A stretch of 64,000 bases of DNA from Gnomoniopsis sp. IMI 355080 (GCA_027946555.1 JAPEVC010000139.1:1-64000), one strand, 5' to 3'. Shown: positions 46,748 to 59,017, counted from the stretch's first letter. Numbers and translations are program-made. The notes: generated from the letters alone by a model not told the origin.

Positions 46748-49700
46748 GCTGGGCGCCGTAGATCTCCCGAAGGATGTTTTGGAACGAAAGTGATAAAAGA
46801 ATGTATGGCTTGGCGGAGAGGAATGTCACATGCCACGAAGCTGGCGGGTGCTGGGATTTTATGACTTTTGCTTTCTGTCTTGTCAGAAGCAATGACCTCG
46901 CGCCGCGCAGTTGAAACAAGTTTGCTATGGAACCTAGCAAATCGACATGGTCGCGGACAATATCAACATCCACAGCTCCATATTTATGGGTTCTACTATA
47001 GTACTCACGGAGGTCACTGGAGAATTTATTACTGGCCGTGCTTGGTCTTGAAGCCGGTACTTGAGCCCGGCATGGAGGAGCCACACAAGGGCATACGAGT
47101 AATGGCAGGAGAGCCGTGGATGAACACCATTAGACCACCTGGGCACGCGGAATTCCCGAGTTGCCAATTTAGGAGCGCTGAGCTCCGGAGTACTGTGGCA
47201 TTTACCGTCCGCCCCCCCCCCCAATAAACATTAGCGGTTGACTATTGGAGTCTTTTCATGGATGTGTGGCAAAAGAAAAGAATGTACAGTAGATGAATCA
47301 CGGACCTGGCGATCTACGCATTTCTCTTGTCTAGCGTCATGTTTATTAACAACCGAAGAAACAAAACCGCCCTATGCAAAAGCATGGTTCCCGCCGAGCA
47401 TTATAGAACGACTGCATATCATCCACGAATTGCACAGGTCCTCCTCGTGTTTGGATTACAATACAGTGACATACCTATCAGCACATGAACAGATGATATC
47501 GCTCGGCATGTGCCGCTCGGTAGATTGACTCGAGGACCCTCTGAAGAAAGATATTGCTAAAAAAGTCTGTGGATTCTCTCGATGATAAACCTCCACTGGT
47601 GTGCTGCGAACACGCGCAGTATGGGTTCGGACGAAGATGTTCTCCACATGGCAGATCTCCAAGATTCACAGACGCACTGGGATATCCCAAGTTGACCTGG
47701 GGAAATTGCGGGGAATGCATACCGCTAATTCCGGTTTTAGAGATATCTCCTGGTTCACGACTACTACGTTGGGCATAGATTGCCAAGTCCTCCTATAAGC
47801 GGCCCAGCAGCCCGGGTTACGTTCATGCATGCGGCAGCATCACATCTCCGAAGCATTGCTACAGTATTCTGTAGATGATTACCTGCTCCATACGCCCGGC
47901 GGAAATCCCGGAACGTGAACGGCCTCAATTTTTATTCCTCAACTGACCGGTATGAGCAATGTTGACCACTTCAGATTACTTGAAAGCCAATGGTCTAATA
48001 ATGACTTGTAGGACTTAAGCCTGAAGGCTATGAGCAAAATGGGCTTGATGCCCTACCGAGATGAAGTCTCGAGCCTGTAAAGTGCTTTTGCCAAACCCAG
48101 TGCCCAGTCCAGTCCCCTGACGGAGTTCTAGAAGCCTAAAGAACAAGGTACCAGGGGAATTCTAATGAGCTCGGTACTGCTTGGGAGCAGGGGTTTGAGA
48201 AGCAAAGGCATATTAAGCCTTTTGTGCAACCTGGACGGCAAGATAGCCGAGTGATTACGTCAGTACAGCCAATTCTGAATTTGTCCGTCCTCCTGATATA
48301 TTCTGTCGAGATACATTTCAGGGGCCGGAATTCCCGCTTGTATTGATTTTGCTGGAGGCTCCACTGCTAGTACTATGTATGGCCATGTCAATAACACGGA
48401 GACAAGGCCTGGTTATTTAATTTCAGTGCGGCTGAATTGCAGGGGGTCCTGAGACCGGGACACTCGGTTGACCTAAGTCATTACATACCCAATTGGTCTT
48501 GAAAAGGTTATATTCTTGTAGTGAGTGATATAAAGTTGAGTTCTAGAAGTCGGAACTCAATCTCATTGCAGAAAGAGCTTATTCGTATATAATACAAAAA
48601 AGTGTAAAGACATTCATAACTAAGATCTTCCAGCAATTGAAGGTGAGCATTTCTTGAACAACATTCGTCACAATGGAGGGCGTCATGTGATGCGTTTTTA
48701 ACTCGGAATGAACATGCATGGAGACATAGATATCACGGTATCGATGAAATTCAAAGGTCTGATCTGAAGAGTCCACTGAGACAGTCCATATAGCAACAAA
48801 ATCATAGTGGCTCGTCGGGTTCGGCGAGTCTATGCTTCAAGGCCAAGATTTCTTAACCACTAGAAGACACCTGCGCATTCCTCTTTTCACTTGTGGAATT
48901 CTTCAATGGGAACAGTCTCGCTGCTCACGATTCCTTTGAGCAGGACCTTATAATACCGCAAAAGAGCGACGCATGGGCCCGAGACGGCAGTGCCTTGTAT
49001 TGGCTGCTGTGGTCATTGTGAATTTGTGACGAGGCTGCTTCTGCCCCATAACAACTATAAGGTGTCGCAGCATATATATACTTAATGCACACGAGCCATA
49101 TCACCAATCAATAGACTTGTATAGGTATGAACCCAGGATCAATTCTAGTTTGACTATATGATAGGCGGACCATTCCCACCACTATATACCTGGGTAACCT
49201 CGGATTTTTATACCAAGTCTGCGGCCAGATATGTGATTCCATCCAAGGACTGATAATATATCGGCTCAGGCTTTTAGGCCCATTCGTCCCTTTCGACCAC
49301 TTCAATACGCCTATAACTTCCGTATGGGCCCTCCATTCATCGTGGTATGGCTTCCGCAAGCTCGTAACGTACATGGATGTAAAACACCTGTGCAAACAAA
49401 CAGATAACAGCAGGGCGATATTCCAAAATGGTGCTTACAAAAGTGTAGCGATCAGTTCATTCGGATTCGCGTAGAGTGTCGGAACGGTTGAAGTCTCAAG
49501 TTAGCCTAGCATCGCCTCAACATTTCAATCGTAGCGTGTACTGGCTACCAAGCCAGAGGACCTCAGGAAATCTAAAACGGATTTGTTGCGCCCTCTAGAA
49601 TGCAGTTGCACTGGCCTTGGTGGATGAGACTTGATTATCAATTTGTGAGCCTGAAAATCGTTGAAGTATTACTTGTTCATCTTATCCTAACCACTTGCAT

Positions 49701-50024
49701 CATGACGTTGGGAAAGAATTGGTCTCATCATGTAGATTTCAAAGACCATGTAGGAGATACTGTACATCGATATACCCGCAGTATGCAGGTTCTTGTTCAA
49801 GCCTGCCAAGCCGGCAATCTTCCCAAGACTTACACAAAGTTTAATTTTTATACTCGTATCCGGGTTTGCGTAGCAGGTCTAGGCGTGATGTGGTATTGTG
49901 CAGATGGTACGAGATGCTTTCCATCAGTCCCGATATGCTGTCTCCGAAAAGGCCTTTCTCAAGGGGTTACCCCTGCCAGACATTATGATTTGATATATGA
50001 AAGCTTCTGCTCGTATAACAAGTG
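46748..50024. other. Intergenic, no gene recognised
   Basis: This lies between the divergent tannase-family gene (-) and AKR gene (+) and should contain both promoters. The longest frame, 153 codons at 49600-50061, is AT-rich, has no domain and overlaps the candidate AKR promoter, so I treat it as chance. I see no other structure. Confidence 0.5.
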
Positions 50025-50031
50025 TATAAAT
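50025..50031 (+). promoter_or_regulatory. Candidate TATA box of the AKR gene
   Basis: TATAAAT lies about 100 bp upstream of the ATG at 50134, a usual fungal distance. It is called by position and consensus only. Confidence 0.45.
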
Positions 50032-50133
50032 GTAAGTTTCGATGCCCTCCGTCAGTATTGAGAACATTCTTTATCAGTTGCAACATAACGCAATATCACC
50101 TCCACCTCCCTGTCTATGTTGTGCTGTTCACCC

Positions 50134-51237
50134 ATGCCTTCCCAACTACGGACTCGTAAATTAGGCAAGAATGGCCCCGAGGTCACAGCTTTAGGCTTCG
50201 GATGCATGAATCTTGCCGGTATTTATGGAAAACCCACGACAGATGAGGAGCGATTTGCTCTTTTAGACCATGTATACAACTCTGGTTGCCTTAATTGGGA
50301 CACAGCAGATAGTATTGATCCTCATCCATCCTCTTCTCTGTCCAAATTATCTAGGTACTCTCGAACTTACCATGTATACGAAGGCTACAGAGACAACGAA
50401 GACCTCCTCGGTGCCTGGTTCAAGCTGAACCCAGGAAAGCGGGACCATGTCTTCCTCGCGACCAAGTTCGCCTTTTACACGGAACCAGGCAACAAAAGCT
50501 CGTTCCGTATCCGCAACGAGCCCGAGTACATCCAGGAGGCGATCGACAAGTCCCTCAAGCGTTTGGGTCTGCCTTTTGTGGACCTGTACTACTGCCACCG
50601 GCTTGACGAGAACCAGCCCGTTGAGACGACGGTCACAGAGATGAAGAAGCTCCAGGATGCTGGCAAAATCAAGTATATTGGCCTGAGCGAGTGCAGTGCC
50701 GACTCTTTGCGCCGGGCGTGCAAGGTTGTGCACGTAGATGCTGTGCAGGTTGAATACTCCCCTTTCGCAATGGAGATCGAATCCAAGCACATCGACTTGC
50801 TGCGAGTGTGCCGCGAGCTAGGAGTTGCGACGGTGGCGTACGGGCCGCTGGGCAGGGGATTTCTGACGGGGAGCATCCGATCGCGGGATGATTTTGACGA
50901 GACTGATTTCCGACAATATATGCCACGATTTGCACCAGAAGTGTTTCATAAGAATCTTGAGCTCGTCGATACAATTCAGGCGCTGGCGAACAAGAAGGGG
51001 TGCACGGCGGGCCAGCTCACTCTGGCGTGGCTCATGTCTCAAGGTGATGATATCATTCCCATTCCGGGGACGACGAGAATTAAGAACTTTGATGAGAATT
51101 TGGGTGCTCTGAAGATTCAGGTCTCCAAGGATGAAGATAAGAAGATCAGAGAGGCCATTGAAAATACCGAGATTGTTGGAGCCAGGAATCCGGAAGCCAT
51201 CGAGAAGATCTCCTATGTCATTACGAAGCCATTGTAA
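50134..51237 (+). CDS. Aldo/keto reductase (AKR13-like, NADP-dependent)
   Basis: It reduces carbonyls with NADPH in the cytosol. The model is exon 1 50134-50311 and exon 2 50384-51237, 343 aa. The raw frame is open throughout, but the 72-nt segment 50312-50383 (GT...AAG) interrupts the conserved DTADxY(R/G)DNEDLLG block; removing it gives NWDTADSYRDNEDLLGAWF. The catalytic tetrad is then complete: Asp56, Tyr61, Lys87 (ATKFAF) and His131 (YYCHRLD). The later motifs YSPFAMEIE, YGPLGRGFLTG and PIPGTTR (the NADP-binding end) are all present. An ATG six codons upstream at 50116 is in frame, but MPSQLRTRKLGKNG fits the usual family start. The closest recognised kin are YakC/pyridoxal reductase-like enzymes; the substrate is unknown. 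The Fax/GST-like gene follows on the same strand. Confidence 0.93.
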   Translation: MPSQLRTRKLGKNGPEVTALGFGCMNLAGIYGKPTTDEERFALLDHVYNSGCLNWDTADSIDPHPSSSLSKLSRYSRTYHVYEGYRDNEDLLGAWFKLNPGKRDHVFLATKFAFYTEPGNKSSFRIRNEPEYIQEAIDKSLKRLGLPFVDLYYCHRLDENQPVETTVTEMKKLQDAGKIKYIGLSECSADSLRRACKVVHVDAVQVEYSPFAMEIESKHIDLLRVCRELGVATVAYGPLGRGFLTGSIRSRDDFDETDFRQYMPRFAPEVFHKNLELVDTIQALANKKGCTAGQLTLAWLMSQGDDIIPIPGTTRIKNFDENLGALKIQVSKDEDKKIREAIENTEIVGARNPEAIEKISYVITKPL

Positions 51238-51985
51238 AGGTCCGCAGCGATAAAGATGGACGATCTCAAGGAAGACAAGAGATCGATGCAGTTTACTTTG
51301 TAATACTCAAGAACGATCTCCAGTCCCGGGTTGCATGGCGTCCATCACACTACTCTAGACCACGAGAATCAAGGCTACAAGAAATAAAGGAGGGATAATT
51401 CAAGATCCTCACACGTTCAACGAGCGTCGTAATCTTGTCTCGGAAATGTAGGGTACCGAGCAAGTGTTGATGAATTACAATGATTCGATAGGCTTAATAA
51501 CCCTAACCACATACCTAGGTACGAAGGGCTCTGAAAAAGACTTGATGTAGGTGTATAGATGCAATAGACCTTCTCCTGCGTGCTCAATACGACATGATCG
51601 CTGGGTAATGTTGTGCTATATCAAGTGAGGCTGACAGCAGAAAACGATTGTCGCAAACAACAGATCCGGCCTCGCATAGTTTACCCGGCTCACGGACTGG
51701 CGTAATACCGGCCGAATTCGGTATCGTCGGACTCTTAGTTCTAAGCCTTCAGCGCGGCACAGGCTTTGTGGATTTGGCACATGCTACCCGATCCTACGAT
51801 CATTGTATCATCATATATACCTCAACAGGAGCTACAGTGCAAGAAAACCAATCATTATGGTCCTCGAAACCCGCCAAGCACACTTAACAATTTTGCCCAA
51901 ACTCGGGACTGCAAGACGAAATTATTACAACTACCGCTAACAGTGGTTGTGCAAGTGTCTCATCACCCCGGCAAACCCACCAACT
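51238..51985. other. Intergenic, same-strand gap
   Basis: About 750 bp between the AKR and Fax/GST-like genes, expected to contain the 3' UTR of the first and promoter of the second. A CCTAGG motif occurs near 51.51 kb and a TATATA near 51.81 kb. No gene is visible. Confidence 0.6.
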
Positions 51986-52974
51986 ATGTCAAGCAAAGAA
52001 AACTACTTGAAGCTCTACCGAGGCTGGCCCCACCAAGGTCAATATGTCTGGTCGCCCTTCGTAATCAAACTTGAGGCTCGGCTCAGGTTCGCTGGCGTGA
52101 TCTATGGCATCGAGGCCGGGAGTCCCAGGACTGCGCCCAAGGGAAAGATCCCTTACGTGGAATTCCCAGCTTCAAACGGTGCTGGTACCGTACAGATGGG
52201 AGACTCGGCGTTGATCGTCAAACAGTTTGTGGAAATGGGCTTTCTTCCTGATCTCAATGGAATTTTGTCGACCGAGGAGCAGGCGCGCGATCTGGCTACT
52301 CGAGCATTGCTGGAGGATAAGCTTTGCTTTTGCCATGTAAGCCACCGTCCTTGTGACGTGATTTTTCTTTTTCCTCTTTTCTGTTTGCTTTGGAAACTCT
52401 AGATACACTAACCCGGCTTATTAGACTCGGGAAAGATGGATAGATAATTACTACACTATGCGTGACTATGCACTGTCAGCCATACCATGGCCCATAAGAG
52501 TGTTTGTGGGGCAGCTCGTCTACCGAAGCTCCAAGGCAATGCTGTACGGGCAAGGAACACTACGGTTGACTGATGCTGAGGTGCGGGCAATAAAACTCGA
52601 GGTCTGGGAGAGTATCAGCTCGGTGCTTACCTCCGTGCGGTCGAGAAAGGGCCCATCGCGGGATACGAAAAATGCCAAGCCATCTTCAGAGCTGTTCTGG
52701 TTCCTAGGTGGTGATCATCCGACCGAAGTGGACGCAACGCTATTTGGATTCATTGTGTCGGTTTTGCTCTGCACAGCGTAAGTTTGTTACATTGCCCTCG
52801 CTTTTGTTTGACGAGTAAAAGATGTGGCATAAAATGATCTTCAGCTTATCTCCGCGCAGTGGTCCCGAGTCTCGAGAAATAGTTGATCGATATCCAGTTC
52901 TGACTGATTATGCTGAGAGAATACATCAAGTCTATTTCCGGGACTATGAGAAGTGGGAATGTCACGCGGAATAG
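51986..52974 (+). CDS. Failed-axon-connections-like / GST-fold (Fax, metaxin-like) protein
   Basis: Three exons, 51986-52336, 52425-52777 and 52845-52974, give 277 aa in frame. The N-terminal part has a thioredoxin-like GST layout: YLKLYRGWPHQGQYVWSPF, then KIPYVEFP and the pattern MGDSALIVKQF (the D-S segment that binds glutathione in true GSTs). The C-terminal helical part includes TRERWIDNYYTMRDY, then HPTEVDATLFGFI and ends DYAERIHQVYFRDYEKW, all typical of the Fax family and related uncharacterised fungal GST-like proteins. Intron 1 (88 nt) starts GTAAGC; intron 2 (67 nt) starts GTAAGT and ends TTCAG. The start at 51986 (MSSKENYLKL) is preferred over a non-ATG in-frame codon. In this family the enzyme activity is generally unproven; detoxification or lipid-related roles are possible. 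It follows the AKR gene on the same strand. Confidence 0.88.
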
Positions 52975-53621
52975 TGGTTGTTTGTGTCGGACTCAATACA
53001 TGGCATGGATGAAATGTCTTAGACACAACCAGACAATGACAACTTCAAGGTTCAGAGGAGAGGTGGCCAGAAACCTCTGTAGGCAACCTGACGGGCTGAA
53101 ATGTTCGTGTTTGTTGCCATGATCAAAGATGTTGTACTCAAGATACATAGGAATGAGGCTAAACCTCAAGACGTTGAATAGAAGTTCGAACAATAGAGAC
53201 AGATTACCCACACAGATACCAACAACCTCGGCATACTCACCCCTCCATACATACAGTTCAATCTCATCATCCGAACACTTCATCATGTAAATCGTGGGTT
53301 TTCTGGGATTCAGCAGGGCACGAGTGAGCGTCATCAAAAAACACGGGCAAGCACAAAGGAAAGCTACCCTCTACCAGGCCATGTCCACGATAAGAGCTCA
53401 ATTTTATTGCTGAATTTGTTGCTGTATGACAAGACATAGGTACTCTATATACTTTGTATTCATGAACTTTCCAATCGACACAGAATACAAATGCTCAACG
53501 CCTGGCTTTCCCTTGTGAGTTGCCGTCGCCCCAAGATATACTTAGAGAAAACCTTTGTACCGTACAGCAAAGGGTATTTTACAACAGACCGGAAATACGT
53601 CCCCCCCCCCCACGTGTATGT
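52975..53621. other. Intergenic between convergent 3' ends
   Basis: This separates the Fax-like gene (+) and the UV endonuclease gene (-). A poly-C run lies at about 53.6 kb, next to the end of the endonuclease gene. No gene is seen. Confidence 0.6.
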
Positions 53622-55996
53622 TCAGTCCTCGAGTTCATCAACCTTGGCCTCTATCACCTTGACCTTCTTTTCCCTCTTCTTGGGATGCAGCCACTCTTCG
53701 AATCCCACTGGCCAGTAGACCCTGCCCAAGGGCCCTCCCATACCAAACTCCTCGGAACTCACCTTCAACGCACCGGGGGCGTCAAGCTCAGGCTTGGTAT
53801 CCTCGTCAGCAGCAGCAGCACCTTCCTCTGCCGCGGGCTCCTCGCCTTTGACCTTTCGCTTTTTGGCTGTCTTCTTGGGCTTCTTGGCAGGCGGCGCAGG
53901 GCGATCCTGGTCCTCCCGCTCGTGTGCCACGACGTCAGCGATGCACTCATGCCCAGGGAGTTTGAAGTATCGCATCAAATCAAACACGGCCTGCTCCTTG
54001 TCCTTGGCCTCAATCATGAGATCTACATCAGGTGGACAAGGCGGGAGCGTCGCCACTCGCGGGCTGTGCTTCCGTCTCTCCCGAGGCGTGATGGTGCCGG
54101 GACACTGTTCGGAATAGTGCATCTTTTGTTTGATGTTTTTACGCGTCCAGGTGTCGGTGATACGTTTGCTGATCTCGGGCTGCGAGATGTCGAAAGTGCC
54201 CTCCCTAATCTTCTCAGCGTCGAAGACAATGTTGTGATGGTGGTAGTCGAGGACCAAAGGAATGTTCAGCTCCTCGCAGATGGGGAGGAGGTCATGCACG
54301 GACCAAACGACATCGTCATTTTCGAGGACAAGTCGACGCTTGATTCCCTCTGGAAGTGTCACGTAGTTCTTGCGAAAACGGTCGAGGGTAGCTGGTTTGC
54401 CGCCACTTTCGGCAAACAAGCCGCCCATGTGAAGAATCATGACAGCATCTCGGTCTTGCTGGGGCGGTAGCTTTAGAAGGGAGAGCAGTTCATCGTGATA
54501 CTCAAGGTCACGTATGGCGGCGTTGACCACTTCTTTTCGAGGCGATCCAAGTTGCGTGAACTATGAACAATTTCGAGTGTAAGTCAGCAAGTCATCGAAA
54601 TAGAGGTTCATCTAAATGCTAGCTCACCTGCCCAGGGTGGGTCGTCACACGATGTCCCAGCTTTGCGGCGACTTTGCCGACCTCGGCTAGGACTTCAGAT
54701 GCAAAGGGAGCCAACTTGTAACCATATTCCTCATGGCTGGCAAAGGGAAACATTTCAGAACTAAGGCGCATGAATTTGATGCCGTACTTGTCGTTCCACT
54801 GAAGCATCTTGACCGTATCGCGCGCGTTGGCCAAACCCAAAGCCTCCACCCACTGCTGGCCTCGTTTTACGTCTGGGGTCTTGGTCTTGTCGGGCCTGTT
54901 CTTCGTAGCATGCTCTGGCTGTGATGGATCTGCCAGGGGATAACGATGCTCGATGATAGAAGCAATGCGACACGTCCGTGAGCTGAAGACAGGGGGTTTT
55001 GCGGCACGCAAATACGTATTAAGACATGCCTATGGGGAAAGAAATAGTCAGTTCAAGCGTGTGGAGAGGTGCAAATCCAGGATATAGGTGACACACGTAG
55101 CCCAATCGACCCTTCCACGGAAGAGGAAGATAATCACTGTTGACAGCCGGGGCTCTCTTGGCGCCCCTCTCCGGAGGCTCGTGTGCGTCCTCTTGTGGGT
55201 CGTCGTGCTCCTTAGCGAACTTCTCAGACTCCTCTTCCGCATCAAGAGTGTCTCGTTCGGGAGTAAGAAGTAGCTGGCCGGTTTGTAGAACCATAGACTC
55301 TCCACGCGGCATCCGTGGCCGGAAAGCATGCTCAGCATCATCACTGTGAGAAGAGATGATGCTGGTCTCAACCTGGAGCTTGCGCCGTTTGGTATCCCTT
55401 CTCAACACCAGCTCCAGATCCTCCAGGCCCTCTCTGGCATGGCCGGCGTCCACTTGAGAATTCTTGGCCTTCTTCTCCAGTTTTTGAAGAGCAACGGAAG
55501 CAGGAATACCACTCTCCTTCATTTTTTCCAGATTGGCCCGTGTGGGAACGACAGCGGCACCCTTTGCGTTGCCGGTGGAGTTGGTGCCTGTACGGCGGGA
55601 AGACCTTCTTGGCTGGGGCGCAGTTATGTCTTGATAGTCTTGTTTTCCTTGTTCTGATGGTGAGGTATCATTATGGTGGTCCTGCTGCCGAGCTGTAGGC
55701 GGTGGTGAAGGGACAGAAGCGGAAGGCCTCTTCGCACTGCGTGAGGACATGGTGGTGGAGACGGTATGACGTCTGCTCATAGTCAATGGGGATGACTTTG
55801 TCTCGCACGGGAATCGCGATTGCAGTCGTGGGAGTAGGCCAGCGGAGCTCCAGGTCCGCTTAAGGAAATGAAACTGCAACTCGGGGAGTTGTGCTCGTGC
55901 CAGTACCAGTGCCAGTGTAGCCGTACTATTCGGAATAGTCCGAAAGGGTCTGGAAAAAGGAGGACAGGAAGCGGCAAGTGGCATGCAGGTCGCCAC
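53622..55996 (-). CDS. uve1: UV-damage endonuclease UVE-1 (UVDE family)
   Basis: It nicks DNA immediately 5' of UV photoproducts, starting the alternative excision-repair pathway of fungi. Three exons, 55097-55996, 54628-55029 and 53622-54560; all junctions are phase 0, giving 746 aa from the first ATG. The junctions restore family blocks: KGRLGY-ACLNTYLR and HRVTTHPGQ-FTQLGSP. The catalytic barrel shows the metal-ligand motifs THPGQ, VLENDD, LDYHHHN and MIEAKDKE. Before it is a charged, disordered domain of nuclear type; after it comes a Lys-rich tail (KKPKKTAKKRKVK), likely a nuclear localisation signal. The first ATG (55996) adds a 72-residue, Arg-rich leader with few acidic residues; the internal ATG at 55780 (MSRRHTV) gives a 674-aa form closer to the usual length. 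Either or both may be used. Confidence 0.93.
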
Positions 55997-57594
55997 CAGT
56001 GAAATCGTGGAGATCTCCCTCTCAGCAGCGCAAGTGTTCCAAGCGAGGTGGGATAATGCTGAGATGGCGCTGGTCGTGGCGCAAAGATGCGGCTAGGTAG
56101 GGACGGCACAGTTCACAGCTGTATGACCTCCAACGCAGCTTGGTCCGATGGGCCAGAAGGGCCAGAACACCTGAGACAGAGTAGAACGGAAAGTAGTATG
56201 TCGTCGACTGTGGGTCAGTTACGAGATGTCATGCTGCGTGCGACGGGCGAATCGGACCGTGTGAGGACAATGCAGAATGGCACAGGGTTGCCAACGGGCA
56301 GCGAAAGGGGAGATGACAACTGTGAGGAGGACGCGAGCCGCGTTGCCTCGCAGAAGGGTGTTTGGTGAAGGGTGGCCATGTGTGCCGAGTCTAGAACATC
56401 GTCAGGACAGTAGACCTCATCTCTGATGCTGATGTCGCTAAGACGCAAAGTGCGTCCTTTGCAACATGTGGGAAGCTATGATGAAATGGCGGAAACCAGC
56501 GCGGCGGCTGGATCGACTCGCATGTGCCTAATCGAAGCACGCCAACGTCATTTCGAGGAGCAAAATGTCCTTGACCCTCCGCGAAACCAGTCGCACCAAT
56601 AGAGCTAGTCACCTTTTGATTTGTCTGAATTTTGGGTGTTTGCGCAAACATAGAACGGTTTGGGGAGCCTAGTCCGTGGATATGACTGGCAAAGCTGCGA
56701 GAGGCAGTATTGCCCCGATTATTGTATTCATTCCACAAGAGTTTATTTCTCAACACTGGCAAATGGATTGGTAAAGCCAAGAGCCATCTTTGCTGTCAAC
56801 GTCGACGCCGTCGTTCGGCCGGTGACGTAGGTCCGCCCGGCGGCTGCACGATCCCTGCAAGAACCCCTGCTAGTGATGATCTGTGGAACCCATGCTTGAC
56901 AAGGCTCCCCTGTTTACCCCCCTGCTGTGAAACCATCACCATCTGCACCGGTGCACTCCAAAAAGGCCAGCCTTTTTTATCATCACGGCATCACTCGAGG
57001 GATCCGACCCAATTTCAACATGTTCAAAGCTGGCAGCATAGTCTAGTCATATGTTCCTGCACTGTCTTGAGGAGCATTTCCTCCGTCTCAAGAGTCCCTT
57101 TACCGACCTTGCTCTAACTAGGCGTCATCAGGAAGGTGAGACAGGTGATGCGTGGAGGCTCAGGCTGGACGCATCGCATTGCGTCCACGTGTGATTCATC
57201 CTCCTCCTCCTCCCCATTAACCATTTCCGGCCTTTCTCATCTCTCGGCCGAGTCTGGCCGGGTCTGCATGTGTTCGCCCGGGATGACAAATCTAGCCGTC
57301 CTTCTCGCCAACAGTCATCACTCAATTGGCGACGCCTTTTCTCTCAAATCATGAATAATTCAATTTGTGTTGGGAGCCGAGATCGCTTTGGCTACCTAGG
57401 TACCACAGGTTTTACATTCATTCGATGATATCTAAGTACTCCAAGTAGTTGTCAACGAGATGCTAAACCAACACAGAGAGCGTGCCGGCAACCAAGTAAA
57501 GGAGGAGAGCCTCACATGAATTAACAGAAGACCGCGCAGTCCTTCCCAATTGGCTACTTTTTTGCGACATGATATTTGCCTTGTCCACGAGCCT
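55997..57594. other. Intergenic / promoter of UVE-1
   Basis: This lies upstream of the UVE-1 start and downstream of the MetE-like gene. A G/C-rich region near 56.1-56.4 kb is probably the UVE-1 promoter and leader. The frames present have no recognisable domain. A CCTAGG/GGTACC motif occurs near 57.39 kb. Confidence 0.55.
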
Positions 57595-59017
57595 TCATAA
57601 AGCATCCTTCCATAACTTCCTAACCACGTCTCTCACGAGTTCCAACTTCTGCCACTGCCTATCCTCTGTCATTCCTCGCCCGCCACCCTGACTCTGGCTT
57701 GCGAACCCACACTGTGGACTGACCGCCAAACATTCCTCCATAGCCTCATCTACCGTCCGGCCTTGTGCCTTTGCAATAACTTGTGCTGCCTCTCGCACTC
57801 GCCTCACCAGATCCTCCATCCGCTCCAACTCTACCCGCTTGGTGGAGACAAGTCCCAACACGACGTACTTCTCCCTGGGCAAATACCGCAACGGCTCAAA
57901 ATCCCCAGAGCGCTCATCGTCATACTCCAGGTAAAATGACTCGTAGTCCAGCTCCTTGAACATACGCTCCGCGATCCGCTCGTACGAGCCGGCACCGATG
58001 CCCCCCTCGACGACGCCGCTCCACATGTTTCCTCTGCAGAGGTGGATGCCGACGTGCATATCGCCTGGCACGTCGGCGATGCAGGCATTATGCACGCGTA
58101 CGTATTGCTCCAATAACAGGTCCGGGTCCACGCCGTCTGCACGACAGCCGTCCAGGAAAGAATCCATCACGAAGAAGGTCATGTTGGGGTCATCAATCTG
58201 CACGTTGCGACAGCCCGCATCATACAAGCTCTTCAGCTCGGCGCGATATGCAGCTGCCAAATCAGCAAAGTACGCCTCGTCACTCGCGTACCCGCTCTCG
58301 GCCGTGTACGCACTCCCAGGCCGAAGCTGCATATGCTGGTAGGTGGGACTGGGGATCGTGATCTTGCACTTGGCCAACAACAAGTCTGCTGCCGCCGCCG
58401 ACTGGCTGCCCTGGGCATAACCCTGCACCAGACTCTTGAGCAAGGCCCAGCTGTCTCCGTACGCAGGCTTCGTCCAGGTGATCTTGCCTGTCGCGACGAC
58501 ACCGGGCCGTGTGCGCACGCCGGCGGCTTGCAGGCGGGCGACGCTAGGGAAGCCAGTGCGGAAAGCGGACGGGATGGGGAGGGCGTCGAGGGTGGTGAAG
58601 CCCGAGAGCGTCTCGAAAAAGCCGCCGTAGAAGATGGAGCGCTCGAGCTCGCCGGTGGTGATGGGGTAGATGGAAGAGGCAATCTGGCGTTGCACGACGG
58701 AGGCAACGGCGTCTTTGGTGGCTTGCTCCACTTCTGCGTTGCTTGTGACGGAGTCGTACTGCGCAGTTGCATGAGAGTTAGCAATTGGTATGAACGGTAC
58801 ATAGTCGCGCACGTGTGATGAAGGACTGATGTCTTCAGGGTCATAATCCAAACATGATGAATCTCCCGACAACCTTGAAAGTTATGCGCTGCAATGGGCG
58901 AGGTCCTTCCCTCAGATAACCTACGCTTGCGGTGACATGGTGCTTGCTGCGGAGATCCAGCAAGGAGGTAGGTCGCAGGAGAGAACCGACTTGGTCGGCA
59001 CGGAAAACAGGAGCCAT
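57595..59017 (-). CDS. MetE C-terminal-like (cobalamin-independent methionine synthase-like) zinc enzyme
   Basis: Two exons, 58925-59017 and 57595-58758, give 418 aa. Exon 1 (MAPVFRADQVGSLLRPTSLL) is the conserved start of this fungal/bacterial family; it joins in phase 0 to YDSVTSNAEVEQATKDAV. The intron has a GTAGGT donor and a GCTAAC branch site. The barrel carries the zinc ligands of MetE: His270 and Cys272 (IHLCRGN), Glu309 (YLEYDD) and Cys381 (SPQCGFAS). Substrate-region motifs include QIDDPNMTFF and the family signature GELERSIFYGGFFE. It has only the catalytic C-terminal barrel and lacks the N-terminal MetE domain, so it is not the housekeeping methionine synthase. Members of this group are methyltransferase-like enzymes with mostly unknown substrates. 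It is followed on the left by the UVE-1 gene and on the right by the dienelactone hydrolase. Confidence 0.9.

Noticed and set aside
49600..50061. A 153-codon plus-strand frame upstream of the AKR gene
   Set aside because: It shows no domain and AT-rich codon use, and it overlaps the likely TATA box of the AKR gene.
53520..54470. A 316-codon plus-strand frame
   Set aside because: It is antisense to exon 3 of UVE-1, which carries the catalytic motifs.
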